Positions 16,853 to 24,770 of a DNA stretch of 64,000 bases are shown in pieces. This DNA comes from Leifsonia sp040686855 (GTDB lineage Bacteria; Actinomycetota; Actinomycetes; Actinomycetales; Microbacteriaceae): positions 930,001 through 994,000 of the forward strand of contig NZ_JBFBOG010000001.1 of NCBI RefSeq assembly GCF_040686855.1, in the 5' to 3' direction. The stretch's first letter is position 1; every line of letters starts with the position of its first letter. Made by a program: the position numbers and the translations under genes. The notes under the pieces were generated by a model. It was not told where the DNA came from and made no database searches. It saw only the letters and a list, made by a program, of their open reading frames with translations.

Positions 16853-17801
16853 GACAGCATCAGGGCTCCCGGGCGAGTCGGACGACTTGGCGGTCGTCGT
16901 GGTGAACTACGGGTCGTCCGCGCTGTTGTCGGAGACCCTTGCAGCCGTGGCGGCGGACGTTCCCGAAGCGACCATCGTGGTGGTCGACAACTACTCCACG
17001 GATGACGAGCGGACGGCGCTGCGGGCGCTCGCCGGGCCGTTGGGCTGGAACGTGGTGGAGCCGCGGGAGAACCTGGGCTTCGGGGGCGGGATGAATCTCG
17101 GCGTCGCACGCGCCCGCGAGCTCGGCGCCCGGCGGTTCCTGCTGCTCAACCCGGACGCGACCATCCGCCGCGCCGACATCGAGGTGCTGGTCGCGCGGTC
17201 GATCGCCGAGCCGATGACGTTGCTCTCTCCCGTGGTGCGCCGGTCCGACGGATCGCCGTGGTCGCTGGGCGCCGACGTGTATCTGCGCGACGGGCGCATC
17301 CGCTCGGCCGCCCGACGCGGCACCGTTCCCGGCGAGCGACTTCCGTGGCTGAGCGGCGCGTGCCTGCTCGTCACCGACCGGCTGTGGGACGCGGTCGGCG
17401 GGTTCGCCGACGAGTACTTCCTCTACTGGGAGGACGTCGACCTCTCCGTGCGCGTCAGCCGCGCCGGCGGGTCGCTCGCCCTGGTCGAGGATGCGACCGC
17501 CGTGCACGACGAGGGCGGGACGCAGGGGACGGACGGCTCGCGCTCCGGCACGGCCAAATCCGGCACCTACTACTACTACAACATCCGGAACCGGCTGCTG
17601 TTCGCCGCCAGGAACCTGCCGCCCGAGACGGTACGGGCCTGGCGCCGAGCGACGCTCCCCGTCGCGTGGGAGGTCCTGCTGCAGGGCGGCCGGAGGCAGT
17701 TCCTCACCTCGACGGCGGCCCTGCGCGCAGGATGGCGGGGAGTCCGGGACGGCCTTCGCCTGTCCCGTACTCCCCGCCATCCCGATGTGCCCGACTACTG
17801 A
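16851..17801 (+). CDS. glycosyltransferase family 2, rhamnosyltransferase-like
   Basis: This 316-residue GT-A enzyme reads LAVVVVNYGSS at ~12, VVVDNYSTD (~43), NLGFGGGMNLG (~75), LLNPDA (~97) and YWEDVDLSVR (~185). These are the standard motifs of GT2 proteins annotated as rhamnosyl- or galactofuranosyl-transferases. A run of four tyrosines follows at ~241. ATG 16851 is the only good start: the first beta strand begins at residue 12. The start codon overlaps that of the divergent glycosyltransferase. The stop overlaps the tail of the giant minus-strand gene by seven bases. Probably it adds a sugar to the EPS repeat unit; the donor is uncertain. Confidence 0.86.
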   Translation: MTASGLPGESDDLAVVVVNYGSSALLSETLAAVAADVPEATIVVVDNYSTDDERTALRALAGPLGWNVVEPRENLGFGGGMNLGVARARELGARRFLLLNPDATIRRADIEVLVARSIAEPMTLLSPVVRRSDGSPWSLGADVYLRDGRIRSAARRGTVPGERLPWLSGACLLVTDRLWDAVGGFADEYFLYWEDVDLSVRVSRAGGSLALVEDATAVHDEGGTQGTDGSRSGTAKSGTYYYYNIRNRLLFAARNLPPETVRAWRRATLPVAWEVLLQGGRRQFLTSTAALRAGWRGVRDGLRLSRTPRHPDVPDY

Positions 17802-20800
17802 GCGGTCTTCGCGCTGAAGTTGTCGACAGCCACCATGGTCGTCGGGTCCGTCGCCGAACCGGAGACGTAGGCGACCACTCCGACGCTGCCCGCGGGCTGC
17901 ATGGCGGCCGTGGTGCTGGTCGCCGTCGCCTGCCACGCCGTCGGCTCGGCCTGCGACGCGTCCCACACCTTGGCGTTCAGCGTCGTGCTCGTGCCGTTGC
18001 CCACCGTCGTCATCCGGACGTTGAGCACCATGCCCGGCGTCCAGGTGAGTCCGGCGATGTTCAGCGCCCTGAGCGTGGTGCCGCCCTCCAGGATCTGGAT
18101 CTGCACGGCGCCACCGGCCTTGATCCAGGCCCGGCCGTAGAACGCCGTGCTTCCGACCTGCCGGCCGATCAGCCCGACGTACTGGCCGCCGCCGGTCGCC
18201 GCCTTGTCGACGGTGAACGACGCCTGCACGTCGGTCGCCGCGGAGGAGACCGAGCCCAGCCGGGCGGTGCGCGTCATGCCGACCGGGACCGCGATGGAGC
18301 CGACCCCGTTGCCGACGGAGAAGTTCGCCGCCGTTCCGGTGAGGGTCCAGGCGCCGCCGCTGTCAGCGGTGCCCCAGCCGTTCGCCACGGTCCGCCCGAA
18401 GGCGTCGGTGGCGAGCGCCGGGCCGGCGCCGGCGGTGACGATGACCTGCTTGGACGTCGTGCCCGTCGCCGACTGGTTGTCGGTGACGGTCAGCGTGACC
18501 GTGTAGGTGCCCGCACTCGCGTAGGTGTGCGACGCCGTCGCTCCCGTGCCCGTGGCTCCGTCTCCGAAGTTCCAGGCGTACGAGGCGATCGTGCCGTCGG
18601 GGTCGGAGGAACCCGATCCGTCGACGCTCACGGCCAGTGCGTTCGCCGTGGCGGTGAACGACGCCGTCGGGGCCACGTTCGCCTTGACGACCGTCACCTG
18701 GTTGGTCGTGCTGTTCGTCGCGCCCTGGTTGTCGGTGACGGTCAGCGTGATCGTGTACGTCCCGGCCGCCGCGTAGGTGTGCGACGCGGTGGCGCCGGTG
18801 CCCGTTGCTCCGTCTCCGAAGTTCCAGGCGAACGAGGCGATCGTGCCGTCGGGGTCGGAGGAGCCCGATCCGTCGACGCTCACGGCCAGCGAGTTGGCGG
18901 AGGACGTGAACGCCGCCGTCGGGGGCTGGTTCGGCGGGGTCACCGTGACCTGCTTGGTGGAGCTGGTGGTCGCGTTGCTGTTGTCCGTCGTCGTCAGCGT
19001 GATCGTGTACGTGCCGCCGGCTGCGTAGTCATGGGACGCGGTGACACCGGTTCCGGTGGCGCCGTCACCCCAGTTCCACGCGTAGCCCACGATCGTGCCG
19101 TCCGGGTCCGAGGATCCGGAGCCGTCCGCGTTCACCGTCAGGTTGTTCTGGGTGGTGGTGAACGACGACGTCGGGGGCTGGTTCGGCACCGGAGCGACCG
19201 AGACCTGCTTCGACGTGCTGCCGGTCGCACCGGCGTTGTCGGTGACCGTCAGCGTGACCGCGTAGGTACCGGCGGAGCCGTAGGTGTGCGACGCGGTGAC
19301 GCCGGTCGAGGTCGAGCCGTCTCCCCAGTTCCACGAGTAGCCGGTGATCGAACCGTCCGGGTCGGAGGACGCCGTGGCGTCGACCGAGGCGATCAGTCCG
19401 GCCGACGACGACGTGAACGAGGCCGTCGGAGGCTGGTTCGCCGGGGTTCCGGTGGTGCCGAGCGAGTAGTGGTTCGCGACCGCCTGCGCCGAGAGCTCGG
19501 TCGAGTAGACCGCGACCTCGTCGAGCGTGCCCTTGAAGTAGGGGCTGGTCGATCCCCACGTGTTGTCGCCGCCGATCCGCCAGTACCCGTTGTACGCCTG
19601 GGCCGACGTCTGCGGGTTGGTCCCCACGGCGACGCCGTCGACGTAGAGCACCATCCCGTCGGAGGCCTGCGTCGCGACGACGTAGTGCCACTTGTTGTCG
19701 TTCAGCGGGTTCGGCGAGGTGATGGTGTTCGCCTGCCCGGTCCAGGTGCCGAACACGAGCCGGCCATCGTCCTGCATGTAGACGTGGCGGTCATAGTTGC
19801 TCGACAGTCCGGTCTGGGCGTCGCCGAACCCGATCAGCTTGCCGCCGGTCGTGGTGTTCGTCTTGAACCAGCCCTCCAGGGAGTAGGTCGTCGGGTTCGA
19901 CGTCTGCTGGTTGCTGACGGCGATGCCGTTGACCCCGCTGAAGGAGGTCGCCGTGTTGCTCACGCCGCCCAGCGCACCCGCCTGGTTGTGGGTGTAGTTG
20001 CCGCGGTAGGTGCCGGTCTGACCGTACACACCGGAGTCCGCAGCGGTCGTGCCCGTGTCGGCGAGACGCCAGTACAGGTCGGGGTCACCCTGGTAGACGG
20101 CGGCGCCGTACGCGTCGGCCGGAGCCGGCGGGACGTTGAGCGTGTAGCCGGCCGCCTGGTACATCGACGAGACCTGCTGCTTGCTCAGCACCGATGGGTA
20201 GATGGCCACCTGGGAGATGGTGCCGGCGAAGTAGTTGCTGGACGGCTGGCTGGTCCACCCGTTCAGGTTGTCACCGCCGACCCTCCAGTAGCCGTTGTAC
20301 GCCTGACCCGTTGTCACGTCCGTCCTGCTCGCGACCCGCAGGCCGTCCACGTAGAGGGCCATGCCACCGCTTCCCAGCGTCGCCGTGATCTGGTGCCACT
20401 TGCCGTCGTTCAGCGCGGTCGGGGTGTTCAGAGTCTGAACGCCTCCCGGGTACACGCCGAAGTACACGCGGCCGTTGTTGGCCATGTACACGTGCCGGTC
20501 GTAGCTGCTCGAGTTCCCGGTGCTCTGGTTGCCGAAGCCGAGGATCTTGCCGCCACTGGTGGTGGTCGTCTTGATCCAGGCCTGCGCGGTGAACGTGTTC
20601 GGCCCGTCCTCGTTGGAGGGCGCCGGGAAGAACCCGTCGGTCCCGCCGTTGAACGAGGCAGCGGTCGTGCTGTCCGGGTTGAGCGGTCCGGTGCCCGAGC
20701 GGGTGACGCCGGTGTTCAGCGTCGCGTCGTTCCCGTTCGCCCAGTCGTAGGCGTTGCTGCCGGAGCTCTCGTTCAGCGGCCAGTAGTACTCGGGGCTGGC

Positions 20801-22549
20801 GTTCAGCACGCTGGATGCGTAGGGCGTCAGGGAGCCCGAAGCGGCGATGGTCACGGAGACCGGCGAGCTGTACAACACGTTGCCGTTCGGATCCGTAACC
20901 CTGACCCGATAGCTCTGCGTCGAGCCCGGTGTCTGTCCGGTATCGGTGAAGGTCAGCGATTTCGGTTGCCAGAACGGGGTCGTCACCTGCGTCGTGTAGA
21001 TCGGATGGCCGGTTGCACTGCCGCGGATCACGTCGTAGGTCAGCGTCTCGTTGTCCGGATCCCAGTTGGTCTTCCAGCTGATCCGCGCCGTCCCTTCGGT
21101 GAGGGAGATGACGTTCGGGCTGTACGACGCCGTGGGGATCTGCGCGCCGATCTTCAGCGGAGCGATAGACGGCATGGCGAACCGCACCAGGCCCTGTTGC
21201 GCCTTGCCCTGCACCCGGGTGAACTCGCCGCCCAGGATGAGGTAGTTGCCGGCGGACTCGTTGCTCCACGGCCCCTGGCTCTGACCGGTGAAGGTGCCCG
21301 TGTTGACGTCGGGGTACCAGTTCAGCAGGTCGGGGCGGGGGTTGCCCGCGAAGTTGTAGTAGCCGTACGGGTCGTTCGTGATCGTGCCGCGCACGTCCGT
21401 GGTGAACGCCAGCGCCCGGTGGAAGGTCCAGTCGGGACTGGTCTGCGGGAAGCCGCCGATGTTGCCGCAGTAGTGCGGGTGACCGACGGCGTACTCGACG
21501 CCCTGCAGCACGGTGATGTCGTACGTGTCACCGTGGCAGTCCTCGACCCAGACCAGGTCGCCGTTCGTCCAATCGGCGCGGAACGATCCCTCGAGGTTGC
21601 CGCCCTGGCCGAACACGTAGCCGGAGCCGTAGAGGCCGGATGCGTCGGCGTGCAGCGCCTCGATGGCCGCCTGGGTTCCACCGTTGCGAATGAGGTTGTT
21701 CACGTTCCAGGGCAGCAGCGTCGCAGTGTCCGGCGTGACGGCGGCGAGGCCGTAGCCGGGGTTGGACGACCCGTTGACCGAGGTGAAGTTGCCGCCGAGG
21801 ACCACCTTGGAGCCGTCCGGCGAGATGGCGAGGTGCTGTGCCGTGCCTCCCGCGATGTTCGGGGCCCAGGGCAGGAGCGCGCCGTTGCTCGCCGAGAAGG
21901 CGGCGGCGTAAGTGCGTGCCTGGTTGCCGGCGGAGCTGAACGCGCCGACGGCGTACACGGTCGAGTTGGTGGCGACGATGCCCTGAACGCTCGCGTTGAG
22001 GACCGGCACGAAGCTCGTGATGAGCGCGCCGGTCGCGGTGTTGAAGGCCGCGAGACGGTAGCGGGTCGCGCCCGCGATCGTGGTGAAGCTGCCTCCGACG
22101 TAGAGCCGTGTTCCGTCCGGTGAGACCGCGAGCGCCTTGACCTGCGAGTTCGGGCCGGGGTTGAACGAGGTGTTCAGCGCGCCGGTGGTGAGGTCGAAGG
22201 CGAGCATGTTCGAGCGCGGCGTGAGGTTGGTGCCGGCAGCGGATCCGGCCGGCCGCGCGTTCGAGAACTGGCCGCCGACGTAGACGGTGTTCCCCACGAT
22301 CTGCTCCGCCCAGGCGACACCGTCCATCTGGACGGTGGGCAGCGGGTCTGCGCTGACGGTCGTCGGATCACCGGGAGGAGGGGCTGTGTCGGCCACCGCG
22401 GGCTGGACGGCGACGAGGGATGCGAGGATCGCTGCGGTCGCAGCGACGATGCCGATGGCGGCGCGTCGAAGCCCGCGGCTCCGACGTTCTGGAGCCGCCA
22501 TCTCCGGGGGTGTCCCGCCACCGGCGGGAGGTTCGTGCGATGCAGTCAC
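17795..22549 (-). CDS. giant secreted protein: propeller, FN3, two LamG, four PKD, EPS-locus module
   Basis: A 1584-residue exported protein. An Arg-rich n-region and hydrophobic core (~24-53) form the signal. Residues ~70-460 are a beta-propeller of DUF5122/WD-like repeats (YVGGSFTTI, VVLGGNFTSV, LILGGEFTRV). An FN3-like domain follows (~473-562), then two LamG/ConA-like domains (~586-760 and ~821-1026; YYWPLNE, LYWRLAD, YDRHVYM in both). Four PKD repeats occupy ~1037-1371, each with SSDPDG and W(N)(W/F)GDG. The last ~210 residues repeat the module found in the beta-helix protein at 4836. Expected role: a cell-surface or matrix protein binding the locus's polysaccharide. GTG 22549 has AGGA seven bases upstream. 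Confidence 0.85.
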   Translation of the reverse strand: MTASHEPPAGGGTPPEMAAPERRSRGLRRAAIGIVAATAAILASLVAVQPAVADTAPPPGDPTTVSADPLPTVQMDGVAWAEQIVGNTVYVGGQFSNARPAGSAAGTNLTPRSNMLAFDLTTGALNTSFNPGPNSQVKALAVSPDGTRLYVGGSFTTIAGATRYRLAAFNTATGALITSFVPVLNASVQGIVATNSTVYAVGAFSSAGNQARTYAAAFSASNGALLPWAPNIAGGTAQHLAISPDGSKVVLGGNFTSVNGSSNPGYGLAAVTPDTATLLPWNVNNLIRNGGTQAAIEALHADASGLYGSGYVFGQGGNLEGSFRADWTNGDLVWVEDCHGDTYDITVLQGVEYAVGHPHYCGNIGGFPQTSPDWTFHRALAFTTDVRGTITNDPYGYYNFAGNPRPDLLNWYPDVNTGTFTGQSQGPWSNESAGNYLILGGEFTRVQGKAQQGLVRFAMPSIAPLKIGAQIPTASYSPNVISLTEGTARISWKTNWDPDNETLTYDVIRGSATGHPIYTTQVTTPFWQPKSLTFTDTGQTPGSTQSYRVRVTDPNGNVLYSSPVSVTIAASGSLTPYASSVLNASPEYYWPLNESSGSNAYDWANGNDATLNTGVTRSGTGPLNPDSTTAASFNGGTDGFFPAPSNEDGPNTFTAQAWIKTTTTSGGKILGFGNQSTGNSSSYDRHVYMANNGRVYFGVYPGGVQTLNTPTALNDGKWHQITATLGSGGMALYVDGLRVASRTDVTTGQAYNGYWRVGGDNLNGWTSQPSSNYFAGTISQVAIYPSVLSKQQVSSMYQAAGYTLNVPPAPADAYGAAVYQGDPDLYWRLADTGTTAADSGVYGQTGTYRGNYTHNQAGALGGVSNTATSFSGVNGIAVSNQQTSNPTTYSLEGWFKTNTTTGGKLIGFGDAQTGLSSNYDRHVYMQDDGRLVFGTWTGQANTITSPNPLNDNKWHYVVATQASDGMVLYVDGVAVGTNPQTSAQAYNGYWRIGGDNTWGSTSPYFKGTLDEVAVYSTELSAQAVANHYSLGTTGTPANQPPTASFTSSSAGLIASVDATASSDPDGSITGYSWNWGDGSTSTGVTASHTYGSAGTYAVTLTVTDNAGATGSTSKQVSVAPVPNQPPTSSFTTTQNNLTVNADGSGSSDPDGTIVGYAWNWGDGATGTGVTASHDYAAGGTYTITLTTTDNSNATTSSTKQVTVTPPNQPPTAAFTSSANSLAVSVDGSGSSDPDGTIASFAWNFGDGATGTGATASHTYAAAGTYTITLTVTDNQGATNSTTNQVTVVKANVAPTASFTATANALAVSVDGSGSSDPDGTIASYAWNFGDGATGTGATASHTYASAGTYTVTLTVTDNQSATGTTSKQVIVTAGAGPALATDAFGRTVANGWGTADSGGAWTLTGTAANFSVGNGVGSIAVPVGMTRTARLGSVSSAATDVQASFTVDKAATGGGQYVGLIGRQVGSTAFYGRAWIKAGGAVQIQILEGGTTLRALNIAGLTWTPGMVLNVRMTTVGNGTSTTLNAKVWDASQAEPTAWQATATSTTAAMQPAGSVGVVAYVSGSATDPTTMVAVDNFSAKTAQ

Positions 22550-22633
22550 GGTTTCATCCTGTGTTCGGGTTGAGGAGAATCGTCGTTCGGGTACTGCGGG
22601 GGCTTTGTCGACAAATTCTCAGTTTATTGGCGC

Positions 22634-22646
22634 TGAGCCTAGCTCA
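22634..22646. promoter_or_regulatory. TGAG-N5-CTCA palindrome, site 4
   Basis: TGAGCCTAGCTCA, extended by one pair to CTGAG..CTCAG, is 85 bases upstream of GTG 22549. An AATTCTCA half-site is nearby (22614-22621). On the minus strand TAAACT (22621-22626) could be a -10, which puts the palindrome between -10 and -35. Confidence 0.6.
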
Positions 22647-22668
22647 GTTATCGGGTTGAGTGAGTGGG

Positions 22669-22691
22669 GAGGCCCCCGTATTGGGGGCCTC
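22669..22691 (-). terminator. hairpin terminator after the DUF4352-like gene
   Basis: GAGGCCCCC (22669-22677) and GGGGGCCTC (22683-22691) with loop GTATT, five bases after the stop at 22697. There is no T-tract. It isolates the giant protein's promoter from the upstream genes. Confidence 0.6.
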
Positions 22692-22696
22692 GGCGC

Positions 22697-23386
22697 TCAC
22701 TTCGGGGCGGCGCCTTGGAAGGCGATGGCGGGCGCGCCCGCCTGATAGTCCACCGTGATGATGACGGACCCACGCTGGTCCTCGGGCACGGTGAAGACAT
22801 AGGTGCCCGACGCGCTCGAGTGCGCCGGGATGCTGGCGGCCAGCGGCTTGGCATCCGGCCCGCTCAGGGGGGACGCGGGGACGTTCGCGGTGCCGTAGTA
22901 GGCGTTCACGACGATCGGCTGAGTGGCGTAGGCGGCGTCGCCGCCATTGGCGAAGTCGAGCGTGAAGCGGATCGCGGGACCGGCGACCTCGCCGACACCC
23001 TTGGCCTCGCCCTTGACGGACTCGAGCTTCGACATCGTCACCGTGACCCCCTTGTCGACGGTCGTCTTGGAGCTCAGGGCGACCGGCTCCCGCTGCGGGA
23101 GCGCCGCGCCGGCAGCGCCGGGCTCGGACGTCGGCGCGGGCTTGTCGGACGGAGCCGCCGTGGGCGGCACCGACGCCTCCGGGGTCGCCGTCTTCGGTGC
23201 AGCCGTCGCCGGGGCGGACGGCTGGGCCGAGTGCGTGCTGTCGGCGGAGGTCTGCGACGCGGAGCCGGCCGCGACCCCCCACCAGACGCCGCCGACGAGG
23301 AGGACGAGCGCCGCGGCGCCGGCGAGCCAGAGCCACAGCGGACGGCGACGCGTGCCATCCGGCTCGGGGGTGTTCTCAGCGGACAT
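22697..23386 (-). CDS. membrane-anchored DUF4352-like protein
   Basis: A 229-residue protein: charged N-terminus, one hydrophobic helix (~17-43), a Pro/Ala/Ser/Thr linker (~45-95) and a C-terminal domain (~100-229) of immunoglobulin-like type. That domain contains VTMSKLESVKGEAKG, VRFTLDF-like and GTYVFTVPEDQRGSVIITVDY text, as in DUF4352/telokin-like domains. It should face outward from the membrane. No enzymatic motif is visible. GGAAGGAAG before ATG 23386 supports the start. The start lies inside the last 11 bases of the CDP-alcohol phosphatidyltransferase gene, so the two are one transcript. The role in the EPS locus is unknown. Confidence 0.7.
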   Translation of the reverse strand: MSAENTPEPDGTRRRPLWLWLAGAAALVLLVGGVWWGVAAGSASQTSADSTHSAQPSAPATAAPKTATPEASVPPTAAPSDKPAPTSEPGAAGAALPQREPVALSSKTTVDKGVTVTMSKLESVKGEAKGVGEVAGPAIRFTLDFANGGDAAYATQPIVVNAYYGTANVPASPLSGPDAKPLAASIPAHSSASGTYVFTVPEDQRGSVIITVDYQAGAPAIAFQGAAPK

Positions 23387-24134
23387 CTGACTTCCTTCCG
23401 AGTTCGCGCATCTGGCGGAACCATCGCGGCAGTGCGATGCCCAGTGCGCCGAGGTTGGCTACGAAGAAGAGGCCGTAGACGATGGTGAAGAGCGCCGGCC
23501 AGCCCAGCAGCAGGAAGACCAGGCACAGCACCCCGTAGTCGGTGGGCACGAGCAGCAGGGTCTTCAGCGCCGAGCGGGAGCCGGGGGTCCGGTCGGACGA
23601 GCCTCCGCGGGCCGCGCGCAGCAGGTCGTTGAGGATCATCCCGAAAAAGGTGACGTTCGCGACGACGACGTAGAGCACCGGGATGAGCAGCCAGGCGGCC
23701 GAGGAGAAGCCGAAGAATCGGAACATCGCGACGGCGACGGCGAGGTGCAGCGCGGAGATCTTGGCGCTGTCCACCACGTGGTCGAGCCATTCGCCGGCCG
23801 GCGACCCCCCGCCGGCGAGGCGGGCGACCTGCCCGTCGGCCGAGTCGAACGCGTAGCCGAGAGCGAGCAGCAGCCACACGACCAGGCCGACCCAGGGCGC
23901 CGTCGGCACGAGCGCGATGACGAGGATGCCCGAGAATGTCAGAACGGCGGAGATCCCGGTCACCGCGTTAGGCGAGAGCCCTGCGCGGTACGCCCACGCG
24001 GCGATGAGGCGTCCGGCGCGGCGGTTCACGTAGACGGAGTAGGGAGGAGAGCCGGGGAGCGCCGGCTTCTGGGCTCCGGCGAGGGTGCGCACCACCGCGC
24101 GATACGACTGCGCTGCGCCATCCTGCGTCGTCAT
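23376..24134 (-). CDS. CDP-alcohol phosphatidyltransferase family membrane enzyme
   Basis: This 252-residue integral membrane protein has the complete catalytic motif D-X2-DG-X2-AR-X8-G-X3-D-X3-D, starting at DSADGQVAR (~residue 87). About six hydrophobic helices fit the family. Such enzymes move a phospho-alcohol from a CDP-alcohol to another alcohol with release of CMP. The divergent gene at 24348 encodes a cytidylyltransferase, which could supply the CDP-alcohol. Together they may make a special lipid or put a phospho-alcohol on the polymer; the substrate is not readable. GGAGGGG supports ATG 24134. On the minus strand TAGACT (24219-24224) is a -10 candidate with palindrome site 5 just upstream. 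Confidence 0.9.
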   Translation of the reverse strand: MTTQDGAAQSYRAVVRTLAGAQKPALPGSPPYSVYVNRRAGRLIAAWAYRAGLSPNAVTGISAVLTFSGILVIALVPTAPWVGLVVWLLLALGYAFDSADGQVARLAGGGSPAGEWLDHVVDSAKISALHLAVAVAMFRFFGFSSAAWLLIPVLYVVVANVTFFGMILNDLLRAARGGSSDRTPGSRSALKTLLLVPTDYGVLCLVFLLLGWPALFTIVYGLFFVANLGALGIALPRWFRQMRELGRKSDVR

Positions 24135-24226
24135 CGGTTCACCCCTCCACGGGCCGACGCAGAAGCGACTCCGACCCTGGTCAGTCGGATGTGGTCACGG
24201 CGGTCGGGCCGTGCTGGCAGTCTAAT

Positions 24227-24239
24227 TGAGAATGTCTCA
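24227..24239. promoter_or_regulatory. TGAG-N5-CTCA palindrome, site 5
   Basis: TGAGAATGTCTCA lies in the divergent promoter region. For the minus-strand gene (start 24134) it sits directly upstream of the TAGACT -10 candidate, in the spacer. Confidence 0.6.
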
Positions 24240-24278
24240 CAATCACCCATCCCCATTTGGGTGACAAGTGAGGGTGGG

Positions 24279-24308
24279 TTGAAGATGCTGACAAATCTTC
24301 ACTATTCT
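24279..24308 (+). promoter_or_regulatory. candidate promoter of the cytidylyltransferase gene
   Basis: TTGAAG (24279-24284), an 18-base spacer and TATTCT (24303-24308). Transcription would start near 24315, immediately before palindrome site 6. Confidence 0.45.
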
Positions 24309-24319
24309 GCCAACATAGG

Positions 24320-24332
24320 TGAGGAAATCTCA
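24320..24332. promoter_or_regulatory. TGAG-N5-CTCA palindrome, site 6
   Basis: TGAGGAAATCTCA lies just downstream of the predicted transcription start and 15 bases before GTG 24348. It is the second such site in the same divergent region. The position also argues that coding starts at 24348 and not at ATG 24285. Confidence 0.6.
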
Positions 24333-24347
24333 AAGAGGGGGAAGCCC

Positions 24348-24770
24348 GTGACCCGACGCGTCGGCTACGCCGCAGGGGCGTTCGATCTGTTCCACATCGG
24401 ACACCTGAACATCCTCAAGCACGCTAAGAGCCAGTGCGACTATCTGATCGCGGGCGTGGTGTCCGACGAGATGCTCCAGTTGACCAAGGGGATCACCCCG
24501 GTCATCCCTCTGGCGGAACGGCTCGAGATCGTGCGTCACATCGCGTACGTCGACGAGGCGGTGCCCGAGACGGTCCCCGACAAGCTCGACATGTGGCGTG
24601 AGCTCAAGTTCGACGTCTTCTTCAAGGGCGACGACTGGCGCGGCACCGAGAAGGGGATGCGGCTGGAGCGGGAGTTCGCCGAGGTCGGGGTCGAGGTCGT
24701 CTACTTCCCGTACACGATGACGACGTCCTCGACGCAGCTGCGGAAGGCGCTCGCGGCGCTAGCCGGCTGA
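24348..24770 (+). CDS. cytidylyltransferase family protein (TagD-like)
   Basis: This 140-residue nucleotidyltransferase has GAFDLFHIGHLNIL at ~11 (the HXGH nucleotide-binding motif) and TTSSTQLR near the C-terminus (replacing RTXGISTT). The middle of the sequence has FFKGDDWRGTEKG, as in glycerol-3-phosphate and related cytidylyltransferases. The product is likely a CDP-alcohol for the divergent CDP-alcohol phosphatidyltransferase. GTG 24348 has GAGGGGG seven bases upstream; an in-frame ATG at 24285 lacks such support and would run through palindrome site 6. It ends the EPS locus and overlaps the convergent peptidase gene by 12 bases. The exact substrate (glycerol-, ethanolamine- or other phosphate) is open. 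Confidence 0.88.
   Translation: MTRRVGYAAGAFDLFHIGHLNILKHAKSQCDYLIAGVVSDEMLQLTKGITPVIPLAERLEIVRHIAYVDEAVPETVPDKLDMWRELKFDVFFKGDDWRGTEKGMRLEREFAEVGVEVVYFPYTMTTSSTQLRKALAALAG

Noticed and set aside
17258..22123. A 1621-codon open frame on the plus strand opposite the giant protein gene
   Set aside because: Long antisense frames are expected in high-GC DNA opposite repetitive coding sequence. Its translation is Arg/Val-rich low-complexity text, while the minus-strand frame has clear domains and a signal peptide.
24285..24347. An upstream ATG for the cytidylyltransferase (21 extra codons)
   Set aside because: It would put palindrome site 6 inside coding sequence and has no good ribosome site, whereas GTG 24348 has one and gives the usual N-terminus.
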